From assembly GCA_021734255.1 (NCBI GenBank), contig JAIPJM010000023.1, positions 1-43,098 of the forward strand: DNA of 43,098 bases, read 5' to 3'. This stretch comes from Fidelibacterota bacterium. Its GTDB lineage: Bacteria > Fidelibacterota > UBA8477 > JABMPR01. Position numbers and translations under genes: made by a program. Position 1 is the stretch's first letter. Each line of letters begins with the position of its first letter. Below the pieces are notes generated by a model that saw nothing but the letters and a program-made list of their open reading frames with translations, was not told the DNA's origin and ran no database searches. Positions 34,743 through 42,964 of the stretch are shown here, piece after piece.

Positions 34743-35865
34743 AAAAGACATCCGTTTCAAACTGCTGCGCACAGATCCTTCAGGTGCCCGCAGGGGACAA
34801 TTCACGACTGAACATGGGAATGTGGAAACGCCGACCTTCATGCCTGTTGGAACCGCTGGCTTTGTTCGGTCCACACCCATGCGGGATGTGATCGAAACGG
34901 GGGCTCAGGTGGTTCTGGGAAATACCTATCACTTATCCCTTGGGGAACGGCTTCAGACCGTCAAAAGGTCCGGTGGCCTCCACAATTTCATGGGCTGGGA
35001 TGGAACCATCCTAACCGATTCAGGCGGATTCCAGGTATTTTCTCTTGAAGGACGTCAGATAACGGAAAAAGGGGTCTCATTCACCTTCGAAGAAGACGGT
35101 GAAAAATTATTTTTGGGACCTGAAGAATCTATGGCCATCCAACGGGACCTGGGTTCCGACATTGTCATGGCTTTTGATGAATGCGTGGATTATCAGGCGC
35201 CCCAGGAATACGTGCAGAAATCAGTGGAACGTACCACACGTTGGGCTGAGAGAAGTCGTGAATATCCATTACAGGATCACCAATTCATGTTCGGGATCGT
35301 CCAGGGCGGGATCTATCAGTCACTCAGACGGCAGAGTGCCCAGCAGATAACCGATATTCCTTTTGATGGGTTTGCTATTGGCGGCGTTAGTGTTGGTGAG
35401 GGCCTGGATCTCTTGAAGGAGGTTGTTGGATATACTGCGCCTCTTTTGCCATCCATGAAACCACGCTACCTCATGGGTGTGGGTCTCCCGGAGGATATCC
35501 TCGCCTCGGTCAATCGGGGAATGGATATGTTCGATTGTGTGATCCCGACCAGATATGCCAGACAGGGGACGCTCTTTACCCGGATGGGGAAATTGCGGAT
35601 CATGGATAAGACATTTCGGAAAGATAAATACCCCCTGGATACGGCCTGTAAGTGTTATACCTGCCAGACGTATTCTCGTATGGTCCTGCGATATTTGTTC
35701 TTCAGTAAGGATCCTCTGGCTGAGACACTGGCCACCATACATAATCTGACCTTCTATCAGGACCTCATGGCTGATATCCGCCAGGCTATTGAACGTGGGA
35801 ATTATGAGAATTTTCAGCGGGACTGGTTAAATAAATACTTCAAGAAGTCGAGCCCTCGGAAGTAA
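34735..35865 (+). CDS. tgt: queuine/preQ1 tRNA-guanine transglycosylase
   Basis: The 376 residues are typical in length. They contain TPTFMPVGTAGFVR, NTYHLSLGE, the Asp in ILTDSGGFQVFSL, FGIVQGGIYQSLRRQSA, the nucleophile region MFDCVIPTRYARQGTLFT and the zinc site CKCYTCQTYSRMVLRYLF with a downstream His in ATIHN. It exchanges G34 of GUN tRNAs for preQ1. No other queuosine gene is present in the window. Confidence 0.96.
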   Translation: MSKKDIRFKLLRTDPSGARRGQFTTEHGNVETPTFMPVGTAGFVRSTPMRDVIETGAQVVLGNTYHLSLGERLQTVKRSGGLHNFMGWDGTILTDSGGFQVFSLEGRQITEKGVSFTFEEDGEKLFLGPEESMAIQRDLGSDIVMAFDECVDYQAPQEYVQKSVERTTRWAERSREYPLQDHQFMFGIVQGGIYQSLRRQSAQQITDIPFDGFAIGGVSVGEGLDLLKEVVGYTAPLLPSMKPRYLMGVGLPEDILASVNRGMDMFDCVIPTRYARQGTLFTRMGKLRIMDKTFRKDKYPLDTACKCYTCQTYSRMVLRYLFFSKDPLAETLATIHNLTFYQDLMADIRQAIERGNYENFQRDWLNKYFKKSSPRK

Positions 35866-35868
35866 GCT

Positions 35869-35994
35869 GTCAGGCTGAGCCCCTCGCTTGAACACAGGGC
35901 TGGCGTGACGAAGAAGCGTTACTTGCCTTCCGGGAAACGGGGACCAAGATTCTTCATTTTCACCTCGGCAAGCTCGGTGTCCATTCAGAATGAC
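35869..35994 (-). repeat. MITE-like inverted-repeat element, copy 2
   Basis: The minus strand from 35994 reads GTCATTCTGAATGGACACCG and continues to AATCTTGGTCCC at 35940, matching copy 1 (10634-10688) at 45 of 55 positions by eye, in the opposite orientation. The other arm (GCTTCTTCG and CTCAGCCTGAC) ends near 35869, directly after the tgt stop. No coding capacity. Confidence 0.7.
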
Positions 35995-36071
35995 AATCCT
36001 AATGCGACTTGATTTGAAACCCGTCTGGCTTAAATTCTTAATCGTATTGCAAAACTGACTTCGGAGGAACA

Positions 36072-36380
36072 ATGGCTGACATAGATTTCGCAAATGCTGA
36101 TAGCAGAATGAAATTTCTACAGGAGAACATGACGTCACTCATGAATGGAATTGATGCCAACTATGGCCAGATCCTCATGGATGAACTGATGAAACGCCTG
36201 GAACAGACTGTCAGTGAGTTCAATGAAGAGGTCAAGATCATGCTGAATAAGCTGCAAGATAAAGCTAAGGAGGCAGAGATTCCTGACTTTGACGCGGCTA
36301 AATCTGAATCCACCGAGATCGATCTGGAAAGCTCGGGGCTTTCTGAGTTTGAGAAACGCCTGGAAGCATTAGACAGCTGA
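36072..36380 (+). CDS. small acidic coiled-coil protein, unknown
   Basis: The 102 residues, from an ATG after GGAGGAACA, are nearly all helical and charged: RMKFLQENMTSLMNGIDANY, MDELMKRLEQTVSEFNEEVK and LNKLQDKAKEAEIPDF. There is no signal peptide, Cys or enzyme motif. It is probably a cytoplasmic coiled-coil adaptor. Family unrecognised. The ribosome site is strong, which supports a real gene. Confidence 0.65.
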   Translation: MADIDFANADSRMKFLQENMTSLMNGIDANYGQILMDELMKRLEQTVSEFNEEVKIMLNKLQDKAKEAEIPDFDAAKSESTEIDLESSGLSEFEKRLEALDS

Positions 36381-36402
36381 TTCAGCTGACCGGACAATTG
36401 AA

Positions 36403-36939
36403 GTGTTCTTTCGACTCCTTGTTTTCCCCCTACTTATGATGTCACCCCTGTTTGCAGATCAAATCAATCTGGAAGTAGAATCCGTCTCCAATTTTGAATT
36501 GGATAGATATTTGGGTACCTGGTATGAGCTAACCAGAATGGATCATTCTTTTGAGCGGGGCATGAGCCATGTAACAGCAACCTACTCACTGGATAAAAAG
36601 GGCAGAGTAGAGGTCCTTAATAGAGGCTATGTAAAGAAAAAATCCAAATGGAAGGAAGCCCGTGGTCATGCAAAATTCAAGAACTCGACAAGCACGGGAG
36701 CCTTCAAGGTAACCTTCTTTTGGCCCTTCTATGGTGGCTATCACATCGTTGAGTTGGCTGAAGACTACACATATGCACTGGTGGCGGGAGATTCGGAGAA
36801 ATATCTCTGGATCCTGAGTCGTACACCCCAACTCCCTGAAGAGACGTGGGCCAAGCTCCTTCAGCGCGCCCGTTCACTGGGTTACGATACTGATGCGCTG
36901 ATCATGGTTGATCATGAGCCTCTGCCTGAAAACCCCTAA
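36403..36939 (+). CDS. bacterial lipocalin (Blc-like)
   Basis: The 178 residues, from a GTG start, have a signal peptide (FFRLLVFPLLMMSPLFA) without a lipobox Cys. The lipocalin motif VSNFELDRYLGTWYELTRMD is followed by the Blc-type segments GHAKFKNSTSTGAFKVTFFW and YTYALVAGDSEKYLWILSRT with PQLPEETW. It should bind a hydrophobic ligand in the periplasm. E. coli Blc is lipid-anchored; this one appears soluble. It converges with the EEP gene, with 5 bases between stops. Confidence 0.9.
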   Translation: MFFRLLVFPLLMMSPLFADQINLEVESVSNFELDRYLGTWYELTRMDHSFERGMSHVTATYSLDKKGRVEVLNRGYVKKKSKWKEARGHAKFKNSTSTGAFKVTFFWPFYGGYHIVELAEDYTYALVAGDSEKYLWILSRTPQLPEETWAKLLQRARSLGYDTDALIMVDHEPLPENP

Positions 36940-36944
36940 GTCGT

Positions 36945-37727
36945 CTATTTAATTCTGAATTTTAGTACTTGAGGACGATGGTCTGATGCCACGAGGATCA
37001 GATTCGATTCCTTGATAGGTGAATGATCAGTCTCGATTCCGGGTCCGACAAAGATATAATCGATTCGTCTGTTCGGTTCATCAGCGGGGAAGGAATTTGA
37101 GGGGTTTAGATCGCGCTCCAGGATGCTATCGTGCAATTTTCCAGTGATGATTTTGTAGGGTTCTGAATCAGCTTCAAAATTAAAATCGCCACCGAGGACC
37201 AGCTTGGGTGTCAGCGGTAAAACCTCAAGAATGCCATTGATCTGATCAATTCTCGCCAGGGTGTCCAGCCCCAGGTGAGTACCGAGCAGTGAGAGCGTGT
37301 CGCTCGCCACCAGGATCTGTGCTTCGAATACCGTTCGATCCTCAAAGCCATACTCAGTCTCCAACTCGTGGACGGTAAAATTCAGGATCGGATATTTTGA
37401 TACCAGGGCATTCCCATATTCACCACCATCATGATCTATGGAGCGACCAAAACGGGATTCCATACCCAGGAGTGTCCCCAAACTGTCAGCCTGATCGACC
37501 TTAAAGGATCGTCTTGTGCCTTTGTCTACCTCGTGCAGTACTGCCATATCTGCATCACTGTCACGAATAACCCTAGCGATCCGCTCCAGGTCCAGCACAC
37601 CATCCATGCCCACACCAGCATGGATATTATACGTCATAACCGTGTAGGCTTTTGGTGTACAGCCACCCAGAAGTCCCAGGATCAGGACGAGTAGGATCAG
37701 TCCTGATCTATTGCTTTTCTTAATCAA
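36945..37727 (-). CDS. endonuclease/exonuclease/phosphatase (EEP) family lipoprotein
   Basis: I start it at a TTG at 37727, which gives a lipoprotein signal (IKKSNRSGLILLVLILGLLGGC); ATG codons further upstream lie inside the NlpC/P60 gene. The 260 residues have VMTYNIHAGVGMDGVLDLER, AVLHEVDKG, LLGTHLGLD, VLGGDFNFEADS, RIDYIFVGPG and ASDHRPQVL, the complete metal-dependent EEP set. Substrates could be phosphodiesters or phospholipids. It overlaps the stop of the upstream gene by 8 bases. Confidence 0.85.
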   Translation of the reverse strand: MIKKSNRSGLILLVLILGLLGGCTPKAYTVMTYNIHAGVGMDGVLDLERIARVIRDSDADMAVLHEVDKGTRRSFKVDQADSLGTLLGMESRFGRSIDHDGGEYGNALVSKYPILNFTVHELETEYGFEDRTVFEAQILVASDTLSLLGTHLGLDTLARIDQINGILEVLPLTPKLVLGGDFNFEADSEPYKIITGKLHDSILERDLNPSNSFPADEPNRRIDYIFVGPGIETDHSPIKESNLILVASDHRPQVLKFRIK

Positions 37728-38817
37728 AAATACGCTTGGCAAAGATGAATCGTCTATGCAGGCCTTCGGCATAATCCGCATCGCTGGGGTCAATGCTCTG
37801 GATCTGGACACCAGAACCCAGACTGTGGATCACCTTGCCGTCTCCCATGTAGATCGCCACATGGGTCACCAGACGACGTGACCCGGTAAAAAAGAGCAGG
37901 TCGCCAGGCAACATGGCTTCTGTCCAGCCAGGCAGGCCGATGATACGACCGGTATTGGCCATTTCATCCGTATCACGCTGTAGATACACACCATTCAAGC
38001 TGTAGCTCTGCCCCACAAATCCTGAGCAGTCCACGCCATCAGCAGATCGACCACCCCAGACATAGGGTAGATCCAGATATTTCTTACCTGTTTCTATGAT
38101 CTTGTTTCTTAATGGATTCGCGGCAGCATTGGTCACATGGTAGGCATCACCATAAAGGGCATATTCACTACCATCAGCGAGCAGGATATTACCATTTGTG
38201 AGGAAGGGAAGCCGCGTGCCCATTTTAATTTCCAGGCCATTTTTCAGGGTGGCAGGTTTGTCGAATATGGCCTGTTCAGGATGATGATACGTGTTCCATT
38301 CTGCGATATCCATGGTGCGGACAGAGGTTTTGGGAATATAGCCCAGATAGCCAGTAGGGGATTGTACCTGGTAGTACTTTCCAGCATCACGGATAAGTCG
38401 GACAGGTTCACCGTAGAGTAGCTCTGTTCCTTCCTGCTTAACTTCAACTGGCTGGTAGCGACTCATAATATAGGGCTCAGTCACGACGGCGTAGCCCTTA
38501 TCCAGCGGGAATGATTGAGGGAGATAATTGATCTTATCGACGATCTCTAGCTCGTAGCCTGCTTTTCTGAGTTTCTTGCCAATTCCTTTGATAGGAATTT
38601 TGAAGAAAGCTTCGCCAGTAAGAATAAGCTTACCGCCTTTCAACTCTGACTGTACATCCTGGTACCAGATGCGATCGTCCAGATAAAATTTTTCATTTGC
38701 TTGTGCAATGATCCCCTGGGGGCTTGTTTCAGCAGTGCTAACCCGATTGGACGCACAGTTGGAGATCCATAGTGTTACTGAGATTACGACTAATAATGAG
38801 ACTCTGATTGGCTTCAT
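37720..38817 (-). CDS. NlpC/P60 family murein peptidase lipoprotein with SH3-like domain
   Basis: The 365 residues begin with a lipoprotein signal ending LWISNCAS. A middle region (about 120-170) looks like a bacterial SH3 domain (PVEVKQEGTELLYGEPVRLI, YYQVQSPTGYLGYIPKTSV). The C-terminal NlpC/P60 domain has Cys in YVWGGRSADGVDCSGFVGQS, His in RLVTHVAIYMGDGKVIHSLG and PGDLLFF. It should cut between D-Glu and the diamino acid in stem peptides in the periplasm. The start follows GGGAGAG. Confidence 0.92.
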   Translation of the reverse strand: MKPIRVSLLVVISVTLWISNCASNRVSTAETSPQGIIAQANEKFYLDDRIWYQDVQSELKGGKLILTGEAFFKIPIKGIGKKLRKAGYELEIVDKINYLPQSFPLDKGYAVVTEPYIMSRYQPVEVKQEGTELLYGEPVRLIRDAGKYYQVQSPTGYLGYIPKTSVRTMDIAEWNTYHHPEQAIFDKPATLKNGLEIKMGTRLPFLTNGNILLADGSEYALYGDAYHVTNAAANPLRNKIIETGKKYLDLPYVWGGRSADGVDCSGFVGQSYSLNGVYLQRDTDEMANTGRIIGLPGWTEAMLPGDLLFFTGSRRLVTHVAIYMGDGKVIHSLGSGVQIQSIDPSDADYAEGLHRRFIFAKRIFD

Positions 38818-38898
38818 TTCTCTGATTCTCTCCCGTTCTTGATTGGAGCCTAAATTAATTTATACAGCAGGCGGTAATATTAAAAAATTGATAAAAGC

Positions 38899-41862
38899 TT
38901 ACTTGGTGAACAGCATTTTAATCGCTTTCTGCTCAGTCCCGGTCCTGAGAACCCCAATATAGAGTCCTGCGCTCACTGCCTGCTGGTATTCATCCAGACC
39001 GTTCCAGGTGAGCTGGTGTTCACCGGCCCAGCGAGGCCCCCAGTAAAATTCGCGAACGAACCTGCCGCGAAGATCATAGATACTGAATGTAGATGAACGG
39101 GTATCTGGTAATGAATAGCGAATGGTGGTCATGGTATTGAAAGGGTTGGGATAGTTCTGTCTCAAAGATACCTCTGTTATGGAGATGATCTCTGGAGGGT
39201 TCCAGCCTTCGGTATTGGAACTTCCCGGGGTTGGCTTCTGGAAGTAGCGGAAGCCGGGTCTGCCATCTTCACCTCTTCCAAATGATTCATCCACGAACTG
39301 GCTTCCATAATGGAGTGTGTCCAGGAATGTGATCCCTGTATCTGTCTCGCAAGCGATGCCGATACTCTCGCCTGCTGCGTTCAACCTGAACCCGAGATGC
39401 TGGTATCCAGCTTTCGTGTCATCGTCAGCCCAGAGAAGGATGAATTCGCCGGGATTAAGTATGATCGGCGCCAGGGGCTCTGGGGGCAGTTGCCAGAGCG
39501 TGGGATTCGACAGGTCATCTGTCAGATAGATGCCGGAGAGGTCCAGGGGGAGTTTCCCTGCATTGTAAAGCTCTAACCAGTCTTCGTATTCACCGCTTCC
39601 ATTCTGGATAGTCTCCTGATTCAAGGCCATGAATTCATTGATCCGCAGGGCGCGTAGTGGCTCATCCGTATCGGGTTCAAAGATCGCCTTGATAGATGCA
39701 TCATTTTCCAGTGTGATGCTTGTCCTTGCTGAAAGACTGTCCTCAACCGGTCCTTCCCAGCGAAGAAATCGATAGCCCCTGCGTGCTTGTGCGACACATT
39801 CAATGGGGATATCCTTAAAAAATGAACCGGTGAAATTATCTGCGCTTATCGCCACGCCACTCAACTCAACAGATCCCGTGTTCAGGTCGGCGATCTGGAC
39901 ATTCAGTTGAGCCATGCCGCTAAGGCTAAACTTCTGCTGTAAGTGCTGCCGCATGTAATCCGGACGATTTTCTGCAAACTCTTTGATAACTGCTACGTGG
40001 TAGGACCACCCATCATTGAAGGAAGTAGAAGCGGGCCATTTGCTTATGTGGTGGGGAATCTCTGGCGCTATGTTCGCAGAGAGACTATCGGCTATTGACA
40101 GTACTCTGTCTGGGGCAAAGGTGGTATTCAAGTGCCCTGCGAAGCGTTGAACGAATGCTTGCCGGAAGGCGGTACTGCCCAAGAGGCGTCGCAAGAGCTC
40201 TGTGGACCAGACTGGGTTCGCATAGTAGGTTTCAGTGGGGGAACTTGCATTTTGCAGTGTGTTGGAATCAAATTCTCCCCGGCTGGTGGCACCCAGTGAC
40301 ATATCCGTATCATACAGGATCCAGCGCCATTTACCACCAGTTATCTGTGGTCGCCAGAACTTGATATTTCCGCCTGGCCAATCGGTATTGGCTGTATATA
40401 TCTCAGTGATCACATAGTCCAGGTAATTGTCCATATCCATACGCGCACAGATCTGTGCATAGTTGCCGGCATTATCTGGATCATTGGTTCTGATGAAATT
40501 TAACAGGTCCAGATAACTCTGATCACTACCTTGTTTGATATCCGCATTCCCACTGAGAATATCTATTTCGTCAGGGTCAAAACCGTAACGGTTCGCCAGG
40601 TAATGTTCGTTATGTTTTTCTCTGAAAGAGTGGAGGCCCCAGTACTCACCATTCAGAAAGAGAATGGCTGGTTGGTAAGCCTGCCAGTCTACGTTCATCC
40701 TGTCTTTTACCAGCGTGTGGATCAATCCATCGCGAAAGAGGGCTCGGTACCAGTCCTGGCCATTGTTGCGGAGCATAAAATTGTTGTAGCTGGTGAAGGT
40801 CAGGTCTTCAAAGAGTCTCAGGTCCAGTCGTGGATAGCCATACTCACCCCGGAAGTGAACGGACAGGGATTTTTGATCATATTTTCGGGTGCAGCCACCG
40901 CCGATCTTCACTCCGGCATTTGTCTCATGCCAGAATTCACCTCCGGCTTTGAAGAATTCCAGATGGACGGGGCGCTCCCAGTCCTGGTTCCAGTTTCGCG
41001 GACTATTCACACAGTAACCGGAAATTCCGTTGCTGCCTTCAACATAAATACCGATCTCATCATCCCAGAAGTTTGCCGGGTTTGTGGACAGGGAGATGAC
41101 AGGGAGTTCTGTTGCTGTTTCGACAAAATAGGTAGCTGTAACGATCCTACTCGGTACCAGCCCGGTCCCATAGGCACGGGCGCGGACAACGGTGGTCTGA
41201 TCAATCGTCAACGGACTCTGATAGTACTGACTGTTCTGGTCAGGTTCTGAGCCATCAAGTGTATAATAGATGTAGGTGTCTACCTGGTCTGGCGTCATCC
41301 CGAGAATGAGTCCATTGGCATAAAATCCGGCAGCCTGGCTGAATATAGGTGCACGTGTTTGTGCCTGGTCAGTGTTGGTGTAGCCAGGCGTGGGGAATTG
41401 AATGCTAAACCAGGATGAAGACCCATCCGGAATGCGACCATAGGAGTGATTGGCGGTCTGGGGTGGGTAGCTGAGTGTATCGATGGGTGTCCCATCGGAA
41501 GCAAAAAGTCCAAGCTGTTCACCATCAGCGGATAATTTGAAGTTCGTGTGCAGGCCAGAGTTCTGATCATCTGCCCAGATGAGCAGATAGCCATTCGCCG
41601 GGATCGAGGTCCCATCGGGAATATTCCATTTGAGGGGCTCGCTCAGGTCATCGGTGAGATACAGGCCACCCAGGTCGGCTGTTTCGGTACCAGCATTGTA
41701 TAGTTCGATCCAGTCGGCATAGTCATTGAAATCGGGGTCACTGATAGTGTTAGTATTGCTCGCCTGCAGCTCATTGATCCTCACGGCCCCATATAATTGA
41801 CCGGTAGCCAATAGAAGGAGTAATAGGAGAGCGATGGGGTTTCGGGGGAGTGCAAAGGACAT
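38899..41862 (-). CDS. lamin-tail/CotH protein with type IX secretion sorting domain
   Basis: The 987 residues contain, in order: a signal peptide (ALLLLLLLATGQLYG); a lamin-tail domain at 27-150 (INELQASNTN, DWIELYNAG); a chitobiase/hexosaminidase C-terminal-like domain at 168-245 (YIYYTLDGSEPDQNS); a CotH kinase-like domain at about 250-590 (VKIGGGCTRKYDQKSLSVHF, FLNGEYWGLHSFREKHNEHY, YDTDMSLG); a second lamin-tail domain at about 737-885; and a C-terminal sorting domain from about 899 (LRQNYPNPFNTMTTIRYSLP). It should be secreted to the surface by the Por system. CotH proteins can be protein kinases; activity here is untested. Confidence 0.92.
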   Translation of the reverse strand: MSFALPRNPIALLLLLLLATGQLYGAVRINELQASNTNTISDPDFNDYADWIELYNAGTETADLGGLYLTDDLSEPLKWNIPDGTSIPANGYLLIWADDQNSGLHTNFKLSADGEQLGLFASDGTPIDTLSYPPQTANHSYGRIPDGSSSWFSIQFPTPGYTNTDQAQTRAPIFSQAAGFYANGLILGMTPDQVDTYIYYTLDGSEPDQNSQYYQSPLTIDQTTVVRARAYGTGLVPSRIVTATYFVETATELPVISLSTNPANFWDDEIGIYVEGSNGISGYCVNSPRNWNQDWERPVHLEFFKAGGEFWHETNAGVKIGGGCTRKYDQKSLSVHFRGEYGYPRLDLRLFEDLTFTSYNNFMLRNNGQDWYRALFRDGLIHTLVKDRMNVDWQAYQPAILFLNGEYWGLHSFREKHNEHYLANRYGFDPDEIDILSGNADIKQGSDQSYLDLLNFIRTNDPDNAGNYAQICARMDMDNYLDYVITEIYTANTDWPGGNIKFWRPQITGGKWRWILYDTDMSLGATSRGEFDSNTLQNASSPTETYYANPVWSTELLRRLLGSTAFRQAFVQRFAGHLNTTFAPDRVLSIADSLSANIAPEIPHHISKWPASTSFNDGWSYHVAVIKEFAENRPDYMRQHLQQKFSLSGMAQLNVQIADLNTGSVELSGVAISADNFTGSFFKDIPIECVAQARRGYRFLRWEGPVEDSLSARTSITLENDASIKAIFEPDTDEPLRALRINEFMALNQETIQNGSGEYEDWLELYNAGKLPLDLSGIYLTDDLSNPTLWQLPPEPLAPIILNPGEFILLWADDDTKAGYQHLGFRLNAAGESIGIACETDTGITFLDTLHYGSQFVDESFGRGEDGRPGFRYFQKPTPGSSNTEGWNPPEIISITEVSLRQNYPNPFNTMTTIRYSLPDTRSSTFSIYDLRGRFVREFYWGPRWAGEHQLTWNGLDEYQQAVSAGLYIGVLRTGTEQKAIKMLFTK

Positions 41863-42016
41863 GGTAGGAAAGATAGATCAAATGTCGTACCTATACACAG
41901 AATTCTGAGGGAAACCTGATGCGGTTTTACACTAATTGGCTTGTCAACAGGAGCTTCATCTTCTAATATCGTGTGCTTGAATTGTCCTGCCCTGGCTCCC
42001 AAGCCAAAGCTTGTCT

Positions 42017-42035
42017 TCCTGAGCTTGTCGAAGGA
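42017..42035 (+). repeat. dispersed palindromic repeat, half element
   Basis: TCCTGAGCTTGTCGAAGGA is a relative of the core in the tRNA-interrupting element (CCTGAGCGAAGTCGAAGG). It lies 130 bp upstream of the interrupted tRNA-Arg copy. No tRNA sequence was recognised around it. Confidence 0.55.
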
Positions 42036-42164
42036 CCAAGCGAAGGCTGGAACCTATCGAGTGGGCACTATTCATTAGGTGGGGACAAGCAAGTTATTTA
42101 AAAGCTCCGGCCCGTCGTCGCTCCTATTCGGAGCTATGCCGAGGCCTTTCGCAACGCAAGCGTT

Positions 42165-42242
42165 GCTCCGGTAGCTTGCGCCTACCCCTTCGACTTCGCT
42201 CAGGGTTCGGCGGCACAGGCACCTGGATAGAGCAACGGATTT
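42165..42242 (+). pseudogene. tRNA-Arg copy interrupted in the D stem
   Basis: GCTCCGGTAGCT (42165-42176) equals tRNA-Arg nucleotides 1-12. After a 43-bp insertion (42177-42219) the tRNA resumes at 42220 with CACCTGGATAGAGCAACGGA and TTT, one mismatch from the intact gene, then breaks off inside the anticodon loop. A further short match to the first seven bases lies at 42104-42110, next to a GCTCC/GGAGC hairpin. The intact gene starts 57 bases further on in the same orientation. Confidence 0.8.
42177..42219 (+). repeat. 43-bp tRNA-interrupting palindromic element (Arg copy)
   Basis: It has the same core, CCCTTCGACTTCGCTCAGGG, as 11070-11111, with closely matching flanks (TTCGGCGG here, TTCGCCGG there), and it is inserted at the same tRNA position, GCT^CAG. 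No open reading frame. It is oriented with the tRNA in the same sense as at the Thr locus. Confidence 0.8.
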
Positions 42243-42298
42243 GGATAAATTTGGTACCTTGAGCAAGCGACCAACCCGAATCCATAAACATAACCACT

Positions 42299-42372
42299 GC
42301 TCCGGTAGCTCAGCTGGATAGAGCAACGGATTTCTAATCCGTAGGTCACAGGTTCGAGTCCTGTCCGGAGTA
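42299..42372 (+). tRNA. tRNA-Arg (anticodon TCT)
   Basis: The 74 bases fold completely: acceptor GCTCCGG/CCGGAGT (one G-T pair), D stem GCTC/GAGC, anticodon stem ACGGA/TCCGT with loop TTTCTAA (anticodon TCT), T stem ACAGG/CCTGT with loop TTCGAGT, discriminator A. CCA is not encoded. It lies next to an integrase remnant, so it is a likely attachment site. Confidence 0.96.
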
Positions 42373-42379
42373 CACACTT

Positions 42380-42420
42380 AACCCCTTGTAAATCATAGAG
42401 TTATGAGGGGTTTTCTTTTT
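42380..42420 (+). terminator. intrinsic terminator after tRNA-Arg
   Basis: AACCCCT (42380-42386) pairs with AGGGGTT (42406-42412), with an inner CATA/TATG pair, followed by TTTTCTTTTT. It is 7 bases after the tRNA. Confidence 0.85.
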
Positions 42421-42591
42421 GGCCAGTTTACATAGTTTTCTATCCTATCCCGATATTTGGGACGTTTTGGGAAATAAAGTGGACACTTTTTGGACACCTC
42501 AAAAGGACTGATTGGATATATTTTCTTAGCCAGTAAGGGCTTTATGAAATGTGGCCAGGTATGGGGTTGTGAGTTGGACTTGAGGGCATAA

Positions 42592-42620
42592 AAAAAGGCC
42601 CAGCATCAACTGGACCTTTT
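42592..42620 (-). terminator. intrinsic terminator of the integrase remnant
   Basis: On the minus strand AAAAGGTCCAG pairs with CTGGGCCTTTT around TTGATG and runs into TTTTTTT. It lies 22 bases after the stop at 42642, which supports that frame being the end of a real gene. Confidence 0.85.
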
Positions 42621-42641
42621 CACTTACATTTGGAATGGGTG

Positions 42642-42845
42642 TTACCAGACACTGTCTAGCACGGCAATACCATCCTTTAGGTTTGAATCAAGTAAATGAA
42701 TGTACGCTTGTTCCGTAACACGAATACTTGAATGACCCAACAGTTTAGAGACGACATATATGTCAACTCCAGACTGTACTAGTTTGCTTCCAAACGTCCG
42801 GCGAAGTCCATTGGTAAGATAGACAGGTCGGTAAACACAAAACAA
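42642..42845 (-). pseudogene. C-terminal remnant of a tyrosine recombinase (integrase)
   Basis: The 67-residue frame has GLRRTFGSKLVQSGVDIYVV, SKLLGHSSIRVTEQAYIHLL, the box-II end of phage-type integrases: the second Arg, the LLGH His and the nucleophile Tyr in AYIHLL are present. The usual HxLR His reads Asn (TNGLRR). The N-terminal two-thirds of a normal integrase is missing, replaced upstream by unrelated AT-rich sequence. Together with the adjacent tRNA-Arg, it marks a decayed integrated element. Confidence 0.85.
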
Positions 42846-42860
42846 ACATAACAGGATAAT

Positions 42861-42945
42861 ACAGGCTCGACATAACTATTAGAAGGATCTATAATCTGAA
42901 ATTAATTAGTGGCTAGAGTCAACGAAGAAGACAGACTCGACATAA
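42861..42945. repeat. direct repeat flanking unknown sequence
   Basis: ACAGGCTCGACATAA (42861-42875) and ACAGACTCGACATAA (42931-42945) differ at one base and are exactly 70 bp apart. They lie between the integrase remnant and the IS end. They may be recombinase arm sites or remains of an older insertion. The gap 42846-42964 shows nothing else. Confidence 0.5.
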
Positions 42946-42964
42946 GATCTGGTTAACAGAGAGG

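Noticed and set aside
40531-41250. 239-codon open frame on the plus strand inside the CotH gene
   Set aside because: It is antisense to a well-supported 987-residue protein, has no ribosome site or family motifs, and its composition follows from the opposite strand.
42075-42377. 100-codon minus-strand frame across tRNA-Arg
   Set aside because: It spans an intact tRNA and repeat fragments; reading frames like this over tRNA genes are a known artefact.
42480-42497. TGGACAC direct repeat as an attachment core
   Set aside because: Two 7-mers 11 bases apart are too short to assign. They could be integrase arm sites, but nothing else supports it.
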